From Candidatus Protochlamydia naegleriophila (lineage in GTDB: Bacteria; Chlamydiota; Chlamydiia; Chlamydiales; Parachlamydiaceae), in the NCBI RefSeq assembly GCF_001499655.1, contig NZ_LN879502.1, forward strand, positions 62,001 through 126,000: a stretch of DNA of 64,000 nucleotides, written 5' to 3'. Below, piece after piece: positions 1 through 7,915 of this stretch; position 1 is the stretch's first letter, and each line of letters begins with the position of its first letter. The notes beneath the pieces were generated by a model, which saw only the letters and a program-made list of their open reading frames with translations, ran no database searches and was not told the DNA's origin. The position numbers were made by a program, and so were the translations under genes.

Positions 1-165
1 AGAATTACGGCTACAGGATCTTTTTTGGAGTTTTTGATAAAGGAATCGCAGAAGCCTAACATATCCAGAAGCGACTTAAGCTGTTGCGAGCTTTCACACG
101 GCAAGATTAATCTTGTAAGTACATTCAAGTGCATTTTTTTAAGTGTTAAACGTTGTGTCGAGTGA
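1..165 (+). CDS. possible 3' end of a gene cut by the window edge
   Basis: Frame 1 stays open for 54 codons from the first base to a TGA at 163-165. The start would lie outside the window. The encoded tail has no motif I recognise and no terminator hairpin follows. An open stretch of this length can occur by chance, so this is only a possible C-terminus. Confidence 0.22.
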   Translation, partial: RITATGSFLEFLIKESQKPNISRSDLSCCELSHGKINLVSTFKCIFLSVKRCVE

Positions 166-222
166 TGATTTCAATTGCTTAAAAAAAAACGACTGAATTA
201 AGATATGAATCTTCTTAATTTT

Positions 223-295
223 GGGGCGTTAGCTCAGTTGGTAGAGCGCAACAATGGCATTGTTGAGGCCAACGGTTCGACTCCGTTACGCTCCA
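223..295 (+). tRNA. tRNA-Ala (anticodon GGC)
   Basis: A complete 73-nt cloverleaf folds by eye. The acceptor stem is 223-229 with 288-294, the D arm 232-247, the anticodon stem 249-253 with 261-265, and the T arm 271-287 with loop TTCGACT. The anticodon GGC is at 256-258. The third acceptor pair is G225-T292, the G3:U70 wobble that is the identity element of tRNA-Ala. The discriminator is A295. CCA is not encoded, so it must be added after transcription. A recombinase remnant lies just downstream, in keeping with use of this tRNA as an integration site. Confidence 0.95.
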
Positions 296-346
296 TATCG
301 CCGGAGACATTTTCAGAAATGGCAATGTCTTCGGCTTTTTCATTTT

Positions 347-631
347 CTAATCCGCTGGATTCAATGCGCTGGTTCGATAATTTCTGTCTTTGAAGACTAA
401 TTTTGCCGGGAAGATCGAACCAAGCAATTTTCGTCGAGCGTGCGTTTCGGCCTCTTGAAAATACCAAGTCAAATCATTCAAAAGACTCATCCCGTAGCGG
501 GTATATTTTTCGAAAGCAGTGTTTGCGACTTCCAGATCGCTCATTTGGATCGTTAGCCTATCAATTTGCTCGATGGCATGCGTTATCAGCCGTTTATAAG
601 AATCTGGGTCCATCTCTCCCGTAAGAAATCG
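347..631 (-). pseudogene. C-terminal remnant of a serine recombinase
   Basis: The minus strand encodes about 95 residues that resemble the end of large serine recombinases. It opens with RFLTGEMDPDSY, like the usual 'GE(I/L)DxxxY' stretch, runs through a helical segment, and ends with RKLLGSIFPAKLVFKDRNYR, the typical 'SIFPEKL.F....YRT' signature. A TAG precedes the first codon, and the resolvase catalytic domain is absent. A second frame (about 300-400) continues with a plausible tail toward the tRNA, which suggests a frameshift. I read it as a scar of an element that inserted at tRNA-Ala. The family call comes from remembered motifs. Confidence 0.6.
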
Positions 632-1065
632 CTACTGATCAGTCAGAGAGCCGAACTCGAGCTTTACAGAACGCCTGATATAGGCAAGCCCTGTTGCAGT
701 GATGATGGATAATGAAAAAGAATTACTGGCGATTTGGTTTGGGGGTCTTTTAAAAACTCGAATTTTGCCTGCTCGGGTTTAATACGTTCAATGCTGATGT
801 TTCTAGTATCGACATAATTTGATTGCGAACAGCGCTCTCACATACCTCTTCCGCTTTTTTCCACCATTTTCTTACAAATGCAAGTAACTCCTTCAGGTTT
901 TTTGCTAATATAAACATTTATTTATATCTGTAATTGACTCAAAATCAAGACCTTGCTATTTTTATGTAAGAAATTATAGCACGTTTTTCTTACAAAATTA
1001 AAAAAAATAGACTCGTACGCTTCACCTCTTGTTTTTTGGGAAAATACAGGGTATTATTTGAGGCT
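632..1065. other. gap with no supported gene
   Basis: Between the recombinase remnant and the Nudix gene I see only short broken frames on both strands. It may hold further decayed parts of the inserted element, but no motif is recognisable. The last 100 bases are AT-rich, as expected for a promoter region of the downstream pair. Confidence 0.4.
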
Positions 1066-1956
1066 ATGAAAAAAGCAATAGATATAGAAATACATGAAAA
1101 AAAGCCTGAAGGTTTTTCACCTCAAGTACAGGTTGCGGCTTGTTATCTTGAGTTAGACAGCAAGCTTCTTCTGCTGCAGAGAGCCAGCAATAAGTTAGAG
1201 CCTGGCAGATGGGGGGTTCCTGGTGGGAAACTGGAAAAAAAAGAAACGCCAGAACAAGCTGCAGTTCGTGAATTATCGGAAGAGACTGGGATCTCTCTTG
1301 AGCACCTATCGCAAGTTCGATATGTAGGAGCATTATACATCAGAAAGCCAACAGTCGATTATGTTTACCATCTGCTTAAGGTTCAGGTCGATCAAATGCC
1401 TGATATTTGCCTCTCCAATGAACATGAAAGTTACAAATGGGCCTCTTTAAAAGATCTGGAAGAAATGCCATTGATGGCTGGAGGAAAAGAAATTTTAGAC
1501 TACTATCGTAAAACGCTGATAAAGAAGCGTTCTGGTGCTAGCGTAAACGCTTATCTTATTTTGAGACATAAAGACGAGATTCTTTTTTACTTAAGAAAGA
1601 ATACCGGTTATTGCGATGGCATGTGGGGTTTAGTAGCTGGTCACGTTGAAGATGGTGAACCGGCATCGACAGCAATGATCCGAGAAACTCGCGAAGAAAT
1701 TGGAATAGAACTCTCTTCTTCACAAATTAATGTTGTTCACGTGATGCATCGAAAAACAAATCGATTGAACGTTGATGTGTTTTTCGATTGCCGATCTTGG
1801 CATGGGGTCATCAAGAATCTTGAGTCTGAGAAATGTGAAAAATTGGAATTTTTTCCTGTCAGCGTGTTGCCTTCAAATATTGTTGACTATGTCGCAATTG
1901 CTTTGGATCACATTGTGCAAGGAGAATTTTATTCTGAAATTGGGTGGGATCGATGA
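1066..1956 (+). CDS. protein with two tandem Nudix hydrolase domains
   Basis: The protein of about 296 residues carries two complete Nudix domains. The first Nudix box begins GGKLEKKETPEQAAVRELSE and continues to ETGI; the second begins GHVEDGEPASTAMIRETREE and continues to IGI. Both keep the glutamates of the GX5EX7REUXEEXGU signature, so both should bind metal. Nudix enzymes hydrolyse nucleoside diphosphates linked to another group; the substrate cannot be read here. I prefer the ATG at 1066; an in-frame TTG at 1036 would add ten residues but has no ribosome site. The gene overlaps the histidine phosphatase gene by ATGA, implying translational coupling. The Nudix-plus-phosphatase pairing recalls mycobacterial MutT1, which joins the same two domains for oxidised nucleotide clean-up. 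A shared role here is inference. Confidence 0.85.
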   Translation: MKKAIDIEIHEKKPEGFSPQVQVAACYLELDSKLLLLQRASNKLEPGRWGVPGGKLEKKETPEQAAVRELSEETGISLEHLSQVRYVGALYIRKPTVDYVYHLLKVQVDQMPDICLSNEHESYKWASLKDLEEMPLMAGGKEILDYYRKTLIKKRSGASVNAYLILRHKDEILFYLRKNTGYCDGMWGLVAGHVEDGEPASTAMIRETREEIGIELSSSQINVVHVMHRKTNRLNVDVFFDCRSWHGVIKNLESEKCEKLEFFPVSVLPSNIVDYVAIALDHIVQGEFYSEIGWDR

Positions 1957-2495
1957 TCTTAAAGAAGGAGTTTTACTTTGTTCGGCATGGACAGACAGAT
2001 CATAATATCCTAGAAGGTGCAGGAAAAGGAGACCATCCTGAGGATATTTCATTAAATACGGTTGGAAGAAATCAGGCTGCAGCTATTGAGCCTATGATTG
2101 CTCTCCTGCCAATTCAAACCATTTGTGCAAGCCCGATGAAAAGAGCACAAGAAACCAAGGAAATCATTGGTGCACGATTGTTAGTACCTCATTATGAAAT
2201 AGGCAATCTTGGTGAATGCTCCGGAAAAATTTGGAAAGAGATGACGCGTTTGGGCATGTATTCTCCTTTTCCTAGTGGTGGCGAAGCACGTCTTTTTATG
2301 GAGCGAGTACGAGATGGGATCAACCATGCTCTTTCTTTACCCGGACCTTCATTGATCGTAGCTCATGGGGGTATCCATTGGGCTGTTTGTTGCATGATGG
2401 GCATTGAAAATCATGAGTGGGCAGTTAGTAATTGCATAGTTGTCCACTTTTCGATTGGAACTTATGAAAAATGGATTGCAACTAAGCTCTCATAA
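1953..2495 (+). CDS. histidine phosphatase family protein (phosphoglycerate mutase-like)
   Basis: The protein of about 180 residues starts MILKKEFYFVRHGQTDHN, with the RHG motif whose histidine becomes phosphorylated. A second catalytic histidine sits in VAHGGIHW near residue 138, and SPMKRAQET carries the usual arginine of the active site. Length fits small single-domain members. These enzymes remove phosphate from sugar phosphates, nucleotides or phosphoproteins; the substrate is unknown. The ATG at 1953 overlaps the Nudix stop codon as ATGA, so I prefer it to the in-frame GTG at 1944. The two genes are probably co-transcribed. Confidence 0.85.
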   Translation: MILKKEFYFVRHGQTDHNILEGAGKGDHPEDISLNTVGRNQAAAIEPMIALLPIQTICASPMKRAQETKEIIGARLLVPHYEIGNLGECSGKIWKEMTRLGMYSPFPSGGEARLFMERVRDGINHALSLPGPSLIVAHGGIHWAVCCMMGIENHEWAVSNCIVVHFSIGTYEKWIATKLS

Positions 2496-2512
2496 AGGAA
2501 CACGAGATCGCT

Positions 2513-2818
2513 ATGGTCCATCAATGGGAACCTCAGCAGATACTAGAACCTCGCTTGGCGCTTGAATTGATTTGGGAACAATTTCTTGACCTTCCTCTAT
2601 TCAAAATTCGGTTATTGGGAGCAGGCTAGGATAATACGGCTTTTGTAATCAATGAAAATTTGATTTTTCGTTTTTCTTGAAGAGAGATTGCTGTTCCTCT
2701 TTGAGAGACTGCCTGTTATGCCAATCTTTCAGAGGAAGAAAGAGACAGACTTGCTCAACCTATTCCTCATTTTCTTGCAGGCCTCCATGCAACACTCACC
2801 TTGATTACTTCTGACTGA
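2513..2818 (+). pseudogene. decayed aminoglycoside/choline phosphotransferase-like gene
   Basis: The frame from ATG 2513 reads as the start of an APH-family kinase but has three internal stops. TAG (2627-2629) falls in LLGAG*DNTAFVINENLI, where the family has tryptophan in 'GWDNTAF'. A TGA interrupts 'FRF.RREIAVPL' and another follows IAVPL. The remaining text, HFLAGLHATLT, matches the 'FLxxLHA' region. The catalytic HxD and DFG-like motifs are missing, so the gene is both truncated and stop-ridden. It lies 17 bases after the phosphatase gene and was probably once part of the same operon. Confidence 0.65.
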
Positions 2819-3099
2819 TTTGTGAGGTAAGGTTTCACTTTGATAAGAGGTTCTAGCTCATAGAGCTGCTTCAATCCCTCGGGTTCGAGAATGCTCCGGC
2901 TTTGGCCAAAATCTTTCTTCCTTTTCATTTTCTCTTTTATTCCTTTTATATGCGTTATTTTGCCTGTTCTCCCTATTATTTATTGGATTGGGCCGATAGA
3001 AGAGTCTAGATTTTTTAGGAAAAAAGGAGTTATGAATGGATAGAGGGTATTTGCTATAGGCAAATCCCGAGTTCACTAATGAGAGAGTGAGGGAAGGTG

Positions 3100-4830
3100 A
3101 TGATTTTGTATCTTTTTACCTTTTTGGCAGGTATTGCGACCGTTCTCTCTCCTTGCGTGTTGCCCGTTTTACCAGCCATTTTATCGGCGGGTTTAGGACG
3201 TGGCCGCTATAGGCCTCTGGGAATCATAATAGGCTTAATGGTAAGCTTTGCGCTTTTTACCCTAGCCCTGACCTTTTTCGTTCATCTGCTGGGAATATCG
3301 GCCAATGCCTTGCGCTACTTGGCTATGGCCATCATTGCCCTTTTTGGGCTTGTCATGCTTTTTCCAGCTTTAGGAGATCGATTTGCGCTTGCCGCGTCAT
3401 CGATTGCTACGTTAGGTGCCCAGGTTCAATCTCACGCATCTCAACAAACAGGATTTAAAAGCGGACTACTCTTAGGAGCGGCTCTTGGGCTTGTTTGGAC
3501 GCCTTGCGCTGGGCCAATTTTGGCCGTTATCACAACTCTTGTCGCCACTCAAAACGTAACGACAGAAATCATCTTGTTAACCCTGGCTTATAGTTTGGGA
3601 TCGGGGATCCCGTTGTTTTTGATTGCCTACGGGGGGAATAAGGCATTGACGGCGATTCCCTTTCTGGCTCGCCATTCGGAAGGAATCAAGCGCTTTTTTG
3701 GTGCCCTCATGATTTTAACTGCAATCGGCCTGTTTTTCCATTTTGAAGTCTATCTCCAGCAAATTGCTGTCAAATACATTCCAACTTTGCAAATCGAAAA
3801 TAACCCTGATGTTAGGCGGGAGTTGGATAAATTGAGGCCGGCGTCGCCTTTTTCGGAAGAGACTGTGACTGCCTTAAAAAAAGTGCACGGAAGCGAGCTG
3901 CCGCGCATAGCCCCGGCCCCTGAAATAGCTGGAATTGAAAAATGGATCAATAGCGAGTCATTAACTCTTACACAACTACGCGGCAAGGTAGTGTTGATCG
4001 ATTTTTGGACATACAGCTGTATTAACTGTATCAGGACGCTTCCTTACTTGACGAGCTGGTACGATCGCTATAAAGACAAGGGCTTTGTTATTATTGGAGT
4101 GCATACTCCTGAATTTGAATTTGAAAAGGATTCAGATAATGTTGTGAATGCAACCGAGCGCTTTCATATTCACTATCCTGTTGCTTTAGACAACACTTAT
4201 CAAACATGGCAAGTTTATCATAATCTATACTGGCCTGCCCATTATTTAATCGATCAAGAAGGCATTATCAGGCAGGTTCATTTTGGTGAAGGGGGATATT
4301 TGGGGACTGAAAATGCTATCCGGAATTTGCTGGGGCTTTCTCAGATGGAAGGTAAGGAGCCTGAGCGTGAGATTGCTAGACCCATTACTCATGAAACATA
4401 TCTTGGCGCAAGCCGCGCTAAAGATTATCAGTCCGATATCCACCTTAAACCCAATGAAGTCGCCTTTTATGGCTACTTGCTCCCTCTTGGCAATGATCGA
4501 GCGGGATTGAAAGGGCAATGGTTGGTCGAATCTGAAAAAATTACTTCGCAAAGCGATGCGAGCGAGCTTGATTTGAATTTTATTGCCACTCGCGTGTATT
4601 TGGTCATGGATAGCGTTGCACCTCACGCCGTTGCTGTCTTCCTCGATGGAGTGCCATTGCCTAAAAAATACTACACTGCTGATATGAATGCGAATGGCGA
4701 GATTTTAGTAAGCGAGGCCCGCAAATACGACGTGATTAATCTAAAAGGGGAATATGGACGCCATGTCCTCTCTTTACAGATTCCTAAAGGCGTTTCAGCG
4801 TATGCCTTTACATTTGGAGACGAGCCTTAA
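3100..4830 (+). CDS. DipZ-like protein: CcdA/DsbD membrane domain, thioredoxin domain and C-terminal beta domain
   Basis: The protein of about 576 residues has three parts. Residues 1-240 are a six-helix CcdA/DsbD-type domain with two conserved cysteine sites, LSPCVLPVLP and WTPCAGPIL. Residues 270-430 are a thioredoxin-like domain with the redox pair in FWTYSCINCIRTLP (CxxC). Residues 440-576 resemble the C-terminal beta-sandwich of DipZ. Such proteins pass reducing power from cytoplasmic thioredoxin across the inner membrane to envelope thiols; chlamydial surfaces rely heavily on disulfides. ATG 3100 is preferred over GTG 3097 because GAGGGA lies five bases upstream of it. The gene appears monocistronic, with a pseudogene 23 bases downstream. 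Confidence 0.85.
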   Translation: MILYLFTFLAGIATVLSPCVLPVLPAILSAGLGRGRYRPLGIIIGLMVSFALFTLALTFFVHLLGISANALRYLAMAIIALFGLVMLFPALGDRFALAASSIATLGAQVQSHASQQTGFKSGLLLGAALGLVWTPCAGPILAVITTLVATQNVTTEIILLTLAYSLGSGIPLFLIAYGGNKALTAIPFLARHSEGIKRFFGALMILTAIGLFFHFEVYLQQIAVKYIPTLQIENNPDVRRELDKLRPASPFSEETVTALKKVHGSELPRIAPAPEIAGIEKWINSESLTLTQLRGKVVLIDFWTYSCINCIRTLPYLTSWYDRYKDKGFVIIGVHTPEFEFEKDSDNVVNATERFHIHYPVALDNTYQTWQVYHNLYWPAHYLIDQEGIIRQVHFGEGGYLGTENAIRNLLGLSQMEGKEPEREIARPITHETYLGASRAKDYQSDIHLKPNEVAFYGYLLPLGNDRAGLKGQWLVESEKITSQSDASELDLNFIATRVYLVMDSVAPHAVAVFLDGVPLPKKYYTADMNANGEILVSEARKYDVINLKGEYGRHVLSLQIPKGVSAYAFTFGDEP

Positions 4831-4853
4831 ATCTTATTCTGAAGGGAGGAAGC

Positions 4854-5189
4854 ATGAGTTTAAAAGTAAATGCTACGGAAGTTCATTATGCCAAACAATT
4901 GATAGAAGCAGGAAAGTTTGATCGGGGGGGAAGTAGGTGGAGTGCCGTGCAGCCATCTGCTGAAAAAGAGGATTAATTCCTCAAGGAGCATTATTGGTGC
5001 GCATATGGGTATTAGTTTTTGGCCGTTCAAGATACTCATCCCCAGCAAGCAAAGCAGCATTACGGATTTCCCTATGGAGACTTCCAGCAAGTGGAGTCAT
5101 AGCTGCAAAGAGGTGGACGACTCAGTATGGGCCATTTAGAAATTGAACAAGCAGCCGATCAGCAGCTGATGCTCATTGATCAAGGATGA
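4854..5189 (+). pseudogene. frameshifted remnant of a small conserved protein gene
   Basis: After a good ribosome site (GGAGG before ATG 4854), the first frame reads MSLKVNATEVHYAKQLIEAG and stops at about 4974. The sense continues in other frames: FLKEHYWCAYGY, then VQDTHPQQAKQHYGFPYGDF, then GVIAAKR, and finally HLEIEQAADQQLMLIDQG ending at 5189. Read together, these pieces resemble a small soluble protein of about 110 residues that I believe is a conserved uncharacterised bacterial family. At least three frameshifts or stops make it a pseudogene. Confidence 0.6.
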
Positions 5190-5222
5190 TTGGCCGTAGG
5201 AATGGCAACCCCAAAATTTGGG

Positions 5223-5253
5223 TTGACAGGCTAAGACGAGCTTAACCTGTCAA
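5223..5253 (-). terminator. hairpin downstream of topA
   Basis: TTGACAGG at 5223-5230 pairs with CCTGTCAA at 5246-5253, extended by TAAG with CTTA around a five-base loop with one mismatch. It begins 11 bases beyond the topA stop on the minus strand. A second short palindrome (5209-5222) follows. There is no long U-tract, so this may be a 3'-end stabilising hairpin rather than a strong intrinsic terminator. Confidence 0.5.
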
Positions 5254-5264
5254 TAAGGCTTGGA

Positions 5265-7874
5265 TTACTTTTTTAGATGGGGATTGAGAAGGGCTGCCAT
5301 TTTAAACATGTCGACCGGTTCTTTTGTTCCAAAGACCTTAGCTAATGTCTCGTCTGGCACAATGAGGCGCTTATTGTTGGCATCTTGCAGTTGGTGAGCC
5401 TTAATGTAATCCCACACTTTTTTAGTCATCTCAGTGCGTGAAATTTCCGTTACCCCGACGACAGCCGCAAGCTCAGGCGTGATCGGATAAGCCGGCATTT
5501 GACGCTCTTTTTTAGGTTTGTCGCTTAGTGCAGCTTTGGTAGCTTTAGCAGCCACTTTCCCTTTTTTCGCTTTGGTTTTGGGCGCTTCTTTGGCTTTAGC
5601 AGCCGCTCCTTTCTTGCCTTTCTTCTCTTTTTTCTGGAAAGGCGTGCGTGGATGGTTTGGATACTTGCTTTCCAGCTGCTCTAAATTATTGACGATGACG
5701 TCACATTCAGGGAAAGTGGAGCAAGAATAAAAGAGCTTGCCAAAGCGCGATTTGCGTGCCACCATGTGGCCAGGGCAGTCAATGGCTGGACAAGCTGGAA
5801 GATCTTGCTGCGAGATCGCTGTTTCTCCTTTTTTGGGAATGTTGACAATCCCTTTGCATTCAGGATAGCGGGTACATCCAAGAAAAGCTCCATAGCGCCC
5901 ATGGCGAATTTTCATTTCAGATTCACAAACGGGACAGCGTTGGTCCCAGTCAAAATCGGTCGCGTAATCATCACGATTAAAGGTGACCTCTTCGACGGGT
6001 GCTGAATAGTCACACTCAGGATAGCGCGAACAGCCGAAGAAGTATTTTGAGCGCGCCCAAATTTTTTGAAGTTTGCCTGTTTTGCACTTGGGGCATTCAA
6101 TTTCAGTCATGACTTTGGGAACAAAGGCTTCTTTTAGAGCCGTTTCCAAGGTTGGATTGAACTGGGCCCAAAAGTCGCGAATGAGCGCTTTCCAATCTTT
6201 CATGTTTTCGGCAACGCGTTCTAGGTCGTCTTCCATAGAAGCGGTAAAGCCAATGTTCATGATTTGTTGGAAGCTTGCTTCTAGCATTTGTGCAATGATC
6301 TGGCCAAGTTCGGTCGGCTTAAGCCGGCCATTTTCCTTAATCGTATATTCACGGCTCTGAATCTTGTTCATGATCGTTGCATAGGTCGATGGTCGTCCAA
6401 TGCCCGATTTCTCAAGTTCTTTGACCAATGAGGCCTCGGTGTAGCGGGGAGGCGGGCGTGTAAAAGCTTGCTCGGCCGTTAGCTCTTGCATGAGCAGGGG
6501 TTGTCCCTCTTCGAGAAGCGGCAGCATGCGGTTTTCATCGTCTTTTTCATCGTCATCATGCTTTTCTTCGTAGACTGCCAAAAAGCCTTGGAACTTGATA
6601 ATAGAGCCTGTCGCACGCAGCAGGATTCCTTTTCCGGCTAGAATATCGGCAGCTACGGTATCGTAAATAGCCGCAACCATTTGAGAAGCTAAAAAGCGAC
6701 GCCAAATCAATTGATAGAGCGAAAATTGCTCTTTGGTTAGATAAGGCTGAATTTTTTCCGGTGTATTTAATAAGCTCGTCGGACGAATCGCTTCGTGCGC
6801 ATCTTGAGCACTTTTCTGGGTGCTATACTGTTTGGGTTCTGATGGAATAAAGTCTTTGCCATATTGCTTTTGAATAAATTCCCGGGCTTCCTGAATGGCC
6901 TCTGGGGCAATACGGACAGAATCGGTACGCATATAGGTGATCAAACCCTCTGCCCCTTCAGTACCAAGATCGATACCTTCATACAGACCTTGAGCAATAT
7001 TCATTGTGCGAGCCGAAGAAAAACCATAATGGCGGCTCGCTTCTTGTTGCAGTGTCGATGTGATGAAGGGGGGAACCGGGAAACGCCTTTTTTCTTTACG
7101 CTCTACCTTCATTACTTGATAGGGGCCTGGCTTCATTCGTTCTAAAATAGCATCGGCCGCCTCTTTATGGCTAATCAGGGTGACGTCTTTTCCCTCGATG
7201 GCCTCTTTTTCGAAGCGTTTACCATCGACTGAGTAAAGCGCCGCTTTGAAGAGGCGATCTTCCTTGCTCGTTTTTAAGATCGCTCCTAAATTCCAATATT
7301 CAACAGGTTTGAAGGCTTCGATTTCTTTTTCGCGCTCGACCACCAATTTTAAGGCGACTGATTGGACTCTGCCGGCCGATAAGAAATTTTCTTTTCCTCT
7401 TTGAATACGGCGGTTGAGAAGGGGAGAAATTTTGTAGCCGACGATCCGGTCTAACAGGCGGCGCGCCTGCTGTGCATTGACTAAAGCCGTATCGATGGCG
7501 CGTGGATTTTCCAATGCTTTGACTACGGCATCTTTGGTGATGGAATTGAAGGATACCCGTTTAATATTCGTATCGGCAGGCAAAACTTGCGTGATGTGCC
7601 AAGCGATTGCTTCTCCTTCGCGGTCCGGGTCGGGAGAGAGGTAAACGACATCGCATTCTTTAGCGGCCTTGCGCAGTTTAGCGATCACCTCTTCCTTATT
7701 GGGCATAATCGTATACTTGGGCTCAAAGTCGTGCTCGATATCGATTCCAAACTCCCTTTCTGGTAAATCGCGAACATGACCAATGGATGATTCAAAGATA
7801 TAATTCGGGCCCAAGAATTTCTTAAGCGTTTTAATTTTGGCGGGTGACTCGACGATGATCAGCGCTTTACCCAT
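5265..7874 (-). CDS. topA: DNA topoisomerase I with C-terminal SWIB domain
   Basis: Type IA topoisomerase of about 869 residues that relaxes negatively supercoiled DNA. The TOPRIM domain starts MGKALIIVESPAKIKTLKKF and contains the acidic DPDREGEAIAWH motif. The active-site tyrosine is in LITYMRTDSVRI. Three four-cysteine zinc ribbons follow (CPKC...CSRYPEC, CPVC...CTRYPEC, CPAIDC...CSTFPEC). A lysine/alanine-rich linker then leads to a SWIB domain of about 75 residues at the C-terminus. The TopA-SWIB fusion is characteristic of chlamydiae; SWIB may link topology to chromatin state during development. ATG at 7874 is chosen because it begins the conserved N-terminus; an in-frame start 33 bases upstream is less likely. 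It is the last gene of aroB-dprA-topA. Confidence 0.97.
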   Translation of the reverse strand: MGKALIIVESPAKIKTLKKFLGPNYIFESSIGHVRDLPEREFGIDIEHDFEPKYTIMPNKEEVIAKLRKAAKECDVVYLSPDPDREGEAIAWHITQVLPADTNIKRVSFNSITKDAVVKALENPRAIDTALVNAQQARRLLDRIVGYKISPLLNRRIQRGKENFLSAGRVQSVALKLVVEREKEIEAFKPVEYWNLGAILKTSKEDRLFKAALYSVDGKRFEKEAIEGKDVTLISHKEAADAILERMKPGPYQVMKVERKEKRRFPVPPFITSTLQQEASRHYGFSSARTMNIAQGLYEGIDLGTEGAEGLITYMRTDSVRIAPEAIQEAREFIQKQYGKDFIPSEPKQYSTQKSAQDAHEAIRPTSLLNTPEKIQPYLTKEQFSLYQLIWRRFLASQMVAAIYDTVAADILAGKGILLRATGSIIKFQGFLAVYEEKHDDDEKDDENRMLPLLEEGQPLLMQELTAEQAFTRPPPRYTEASLVKELEKSGIGRPSTYATIMNKIQSREYTIKENGRLKPTELGQIIAQMLEASFQQIMNIGFTASMEDDLERVAENMKDWKALIRDFWAQFNPTLETALKEAFVPKVMTEIECPKCKTGKLQKIWARSKYFFGCSRYPECDYSAPVEEVTFNRDDYATDFDWDQRCPVCESEMKIRHGRYGAFLGCTRYPECKGIVNIPKKGETAISQQDLPACPAIDCPGHMVARKSRFGKLFYSCSTFPECDVIVNNLEQLESKYPNHPRTPFQKKEKKGKKGAAAKAKEAPKTKAKKGKVAAKATKAALSDKPKKERQMPAYPITPELAAVVGVTEISRTEMTKKVWDYIKAHQLQDANNKRLIVPDETLAKVFGTKEPVDMFKMAALLNPHLKK

Positions 7875-7915
7875 GTTGTCTTGACTCCATCTTGAAGAAT
7901 GCATCATTCTTCATT

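Noticed and set aside
2858-3076. 72-codon minus-strand ORF upstream of the DipZ-like gene
   Set aside because: Low-complexity Asn/Lys/Arg composition typical of a chance frame in AT-rich leader DNA.
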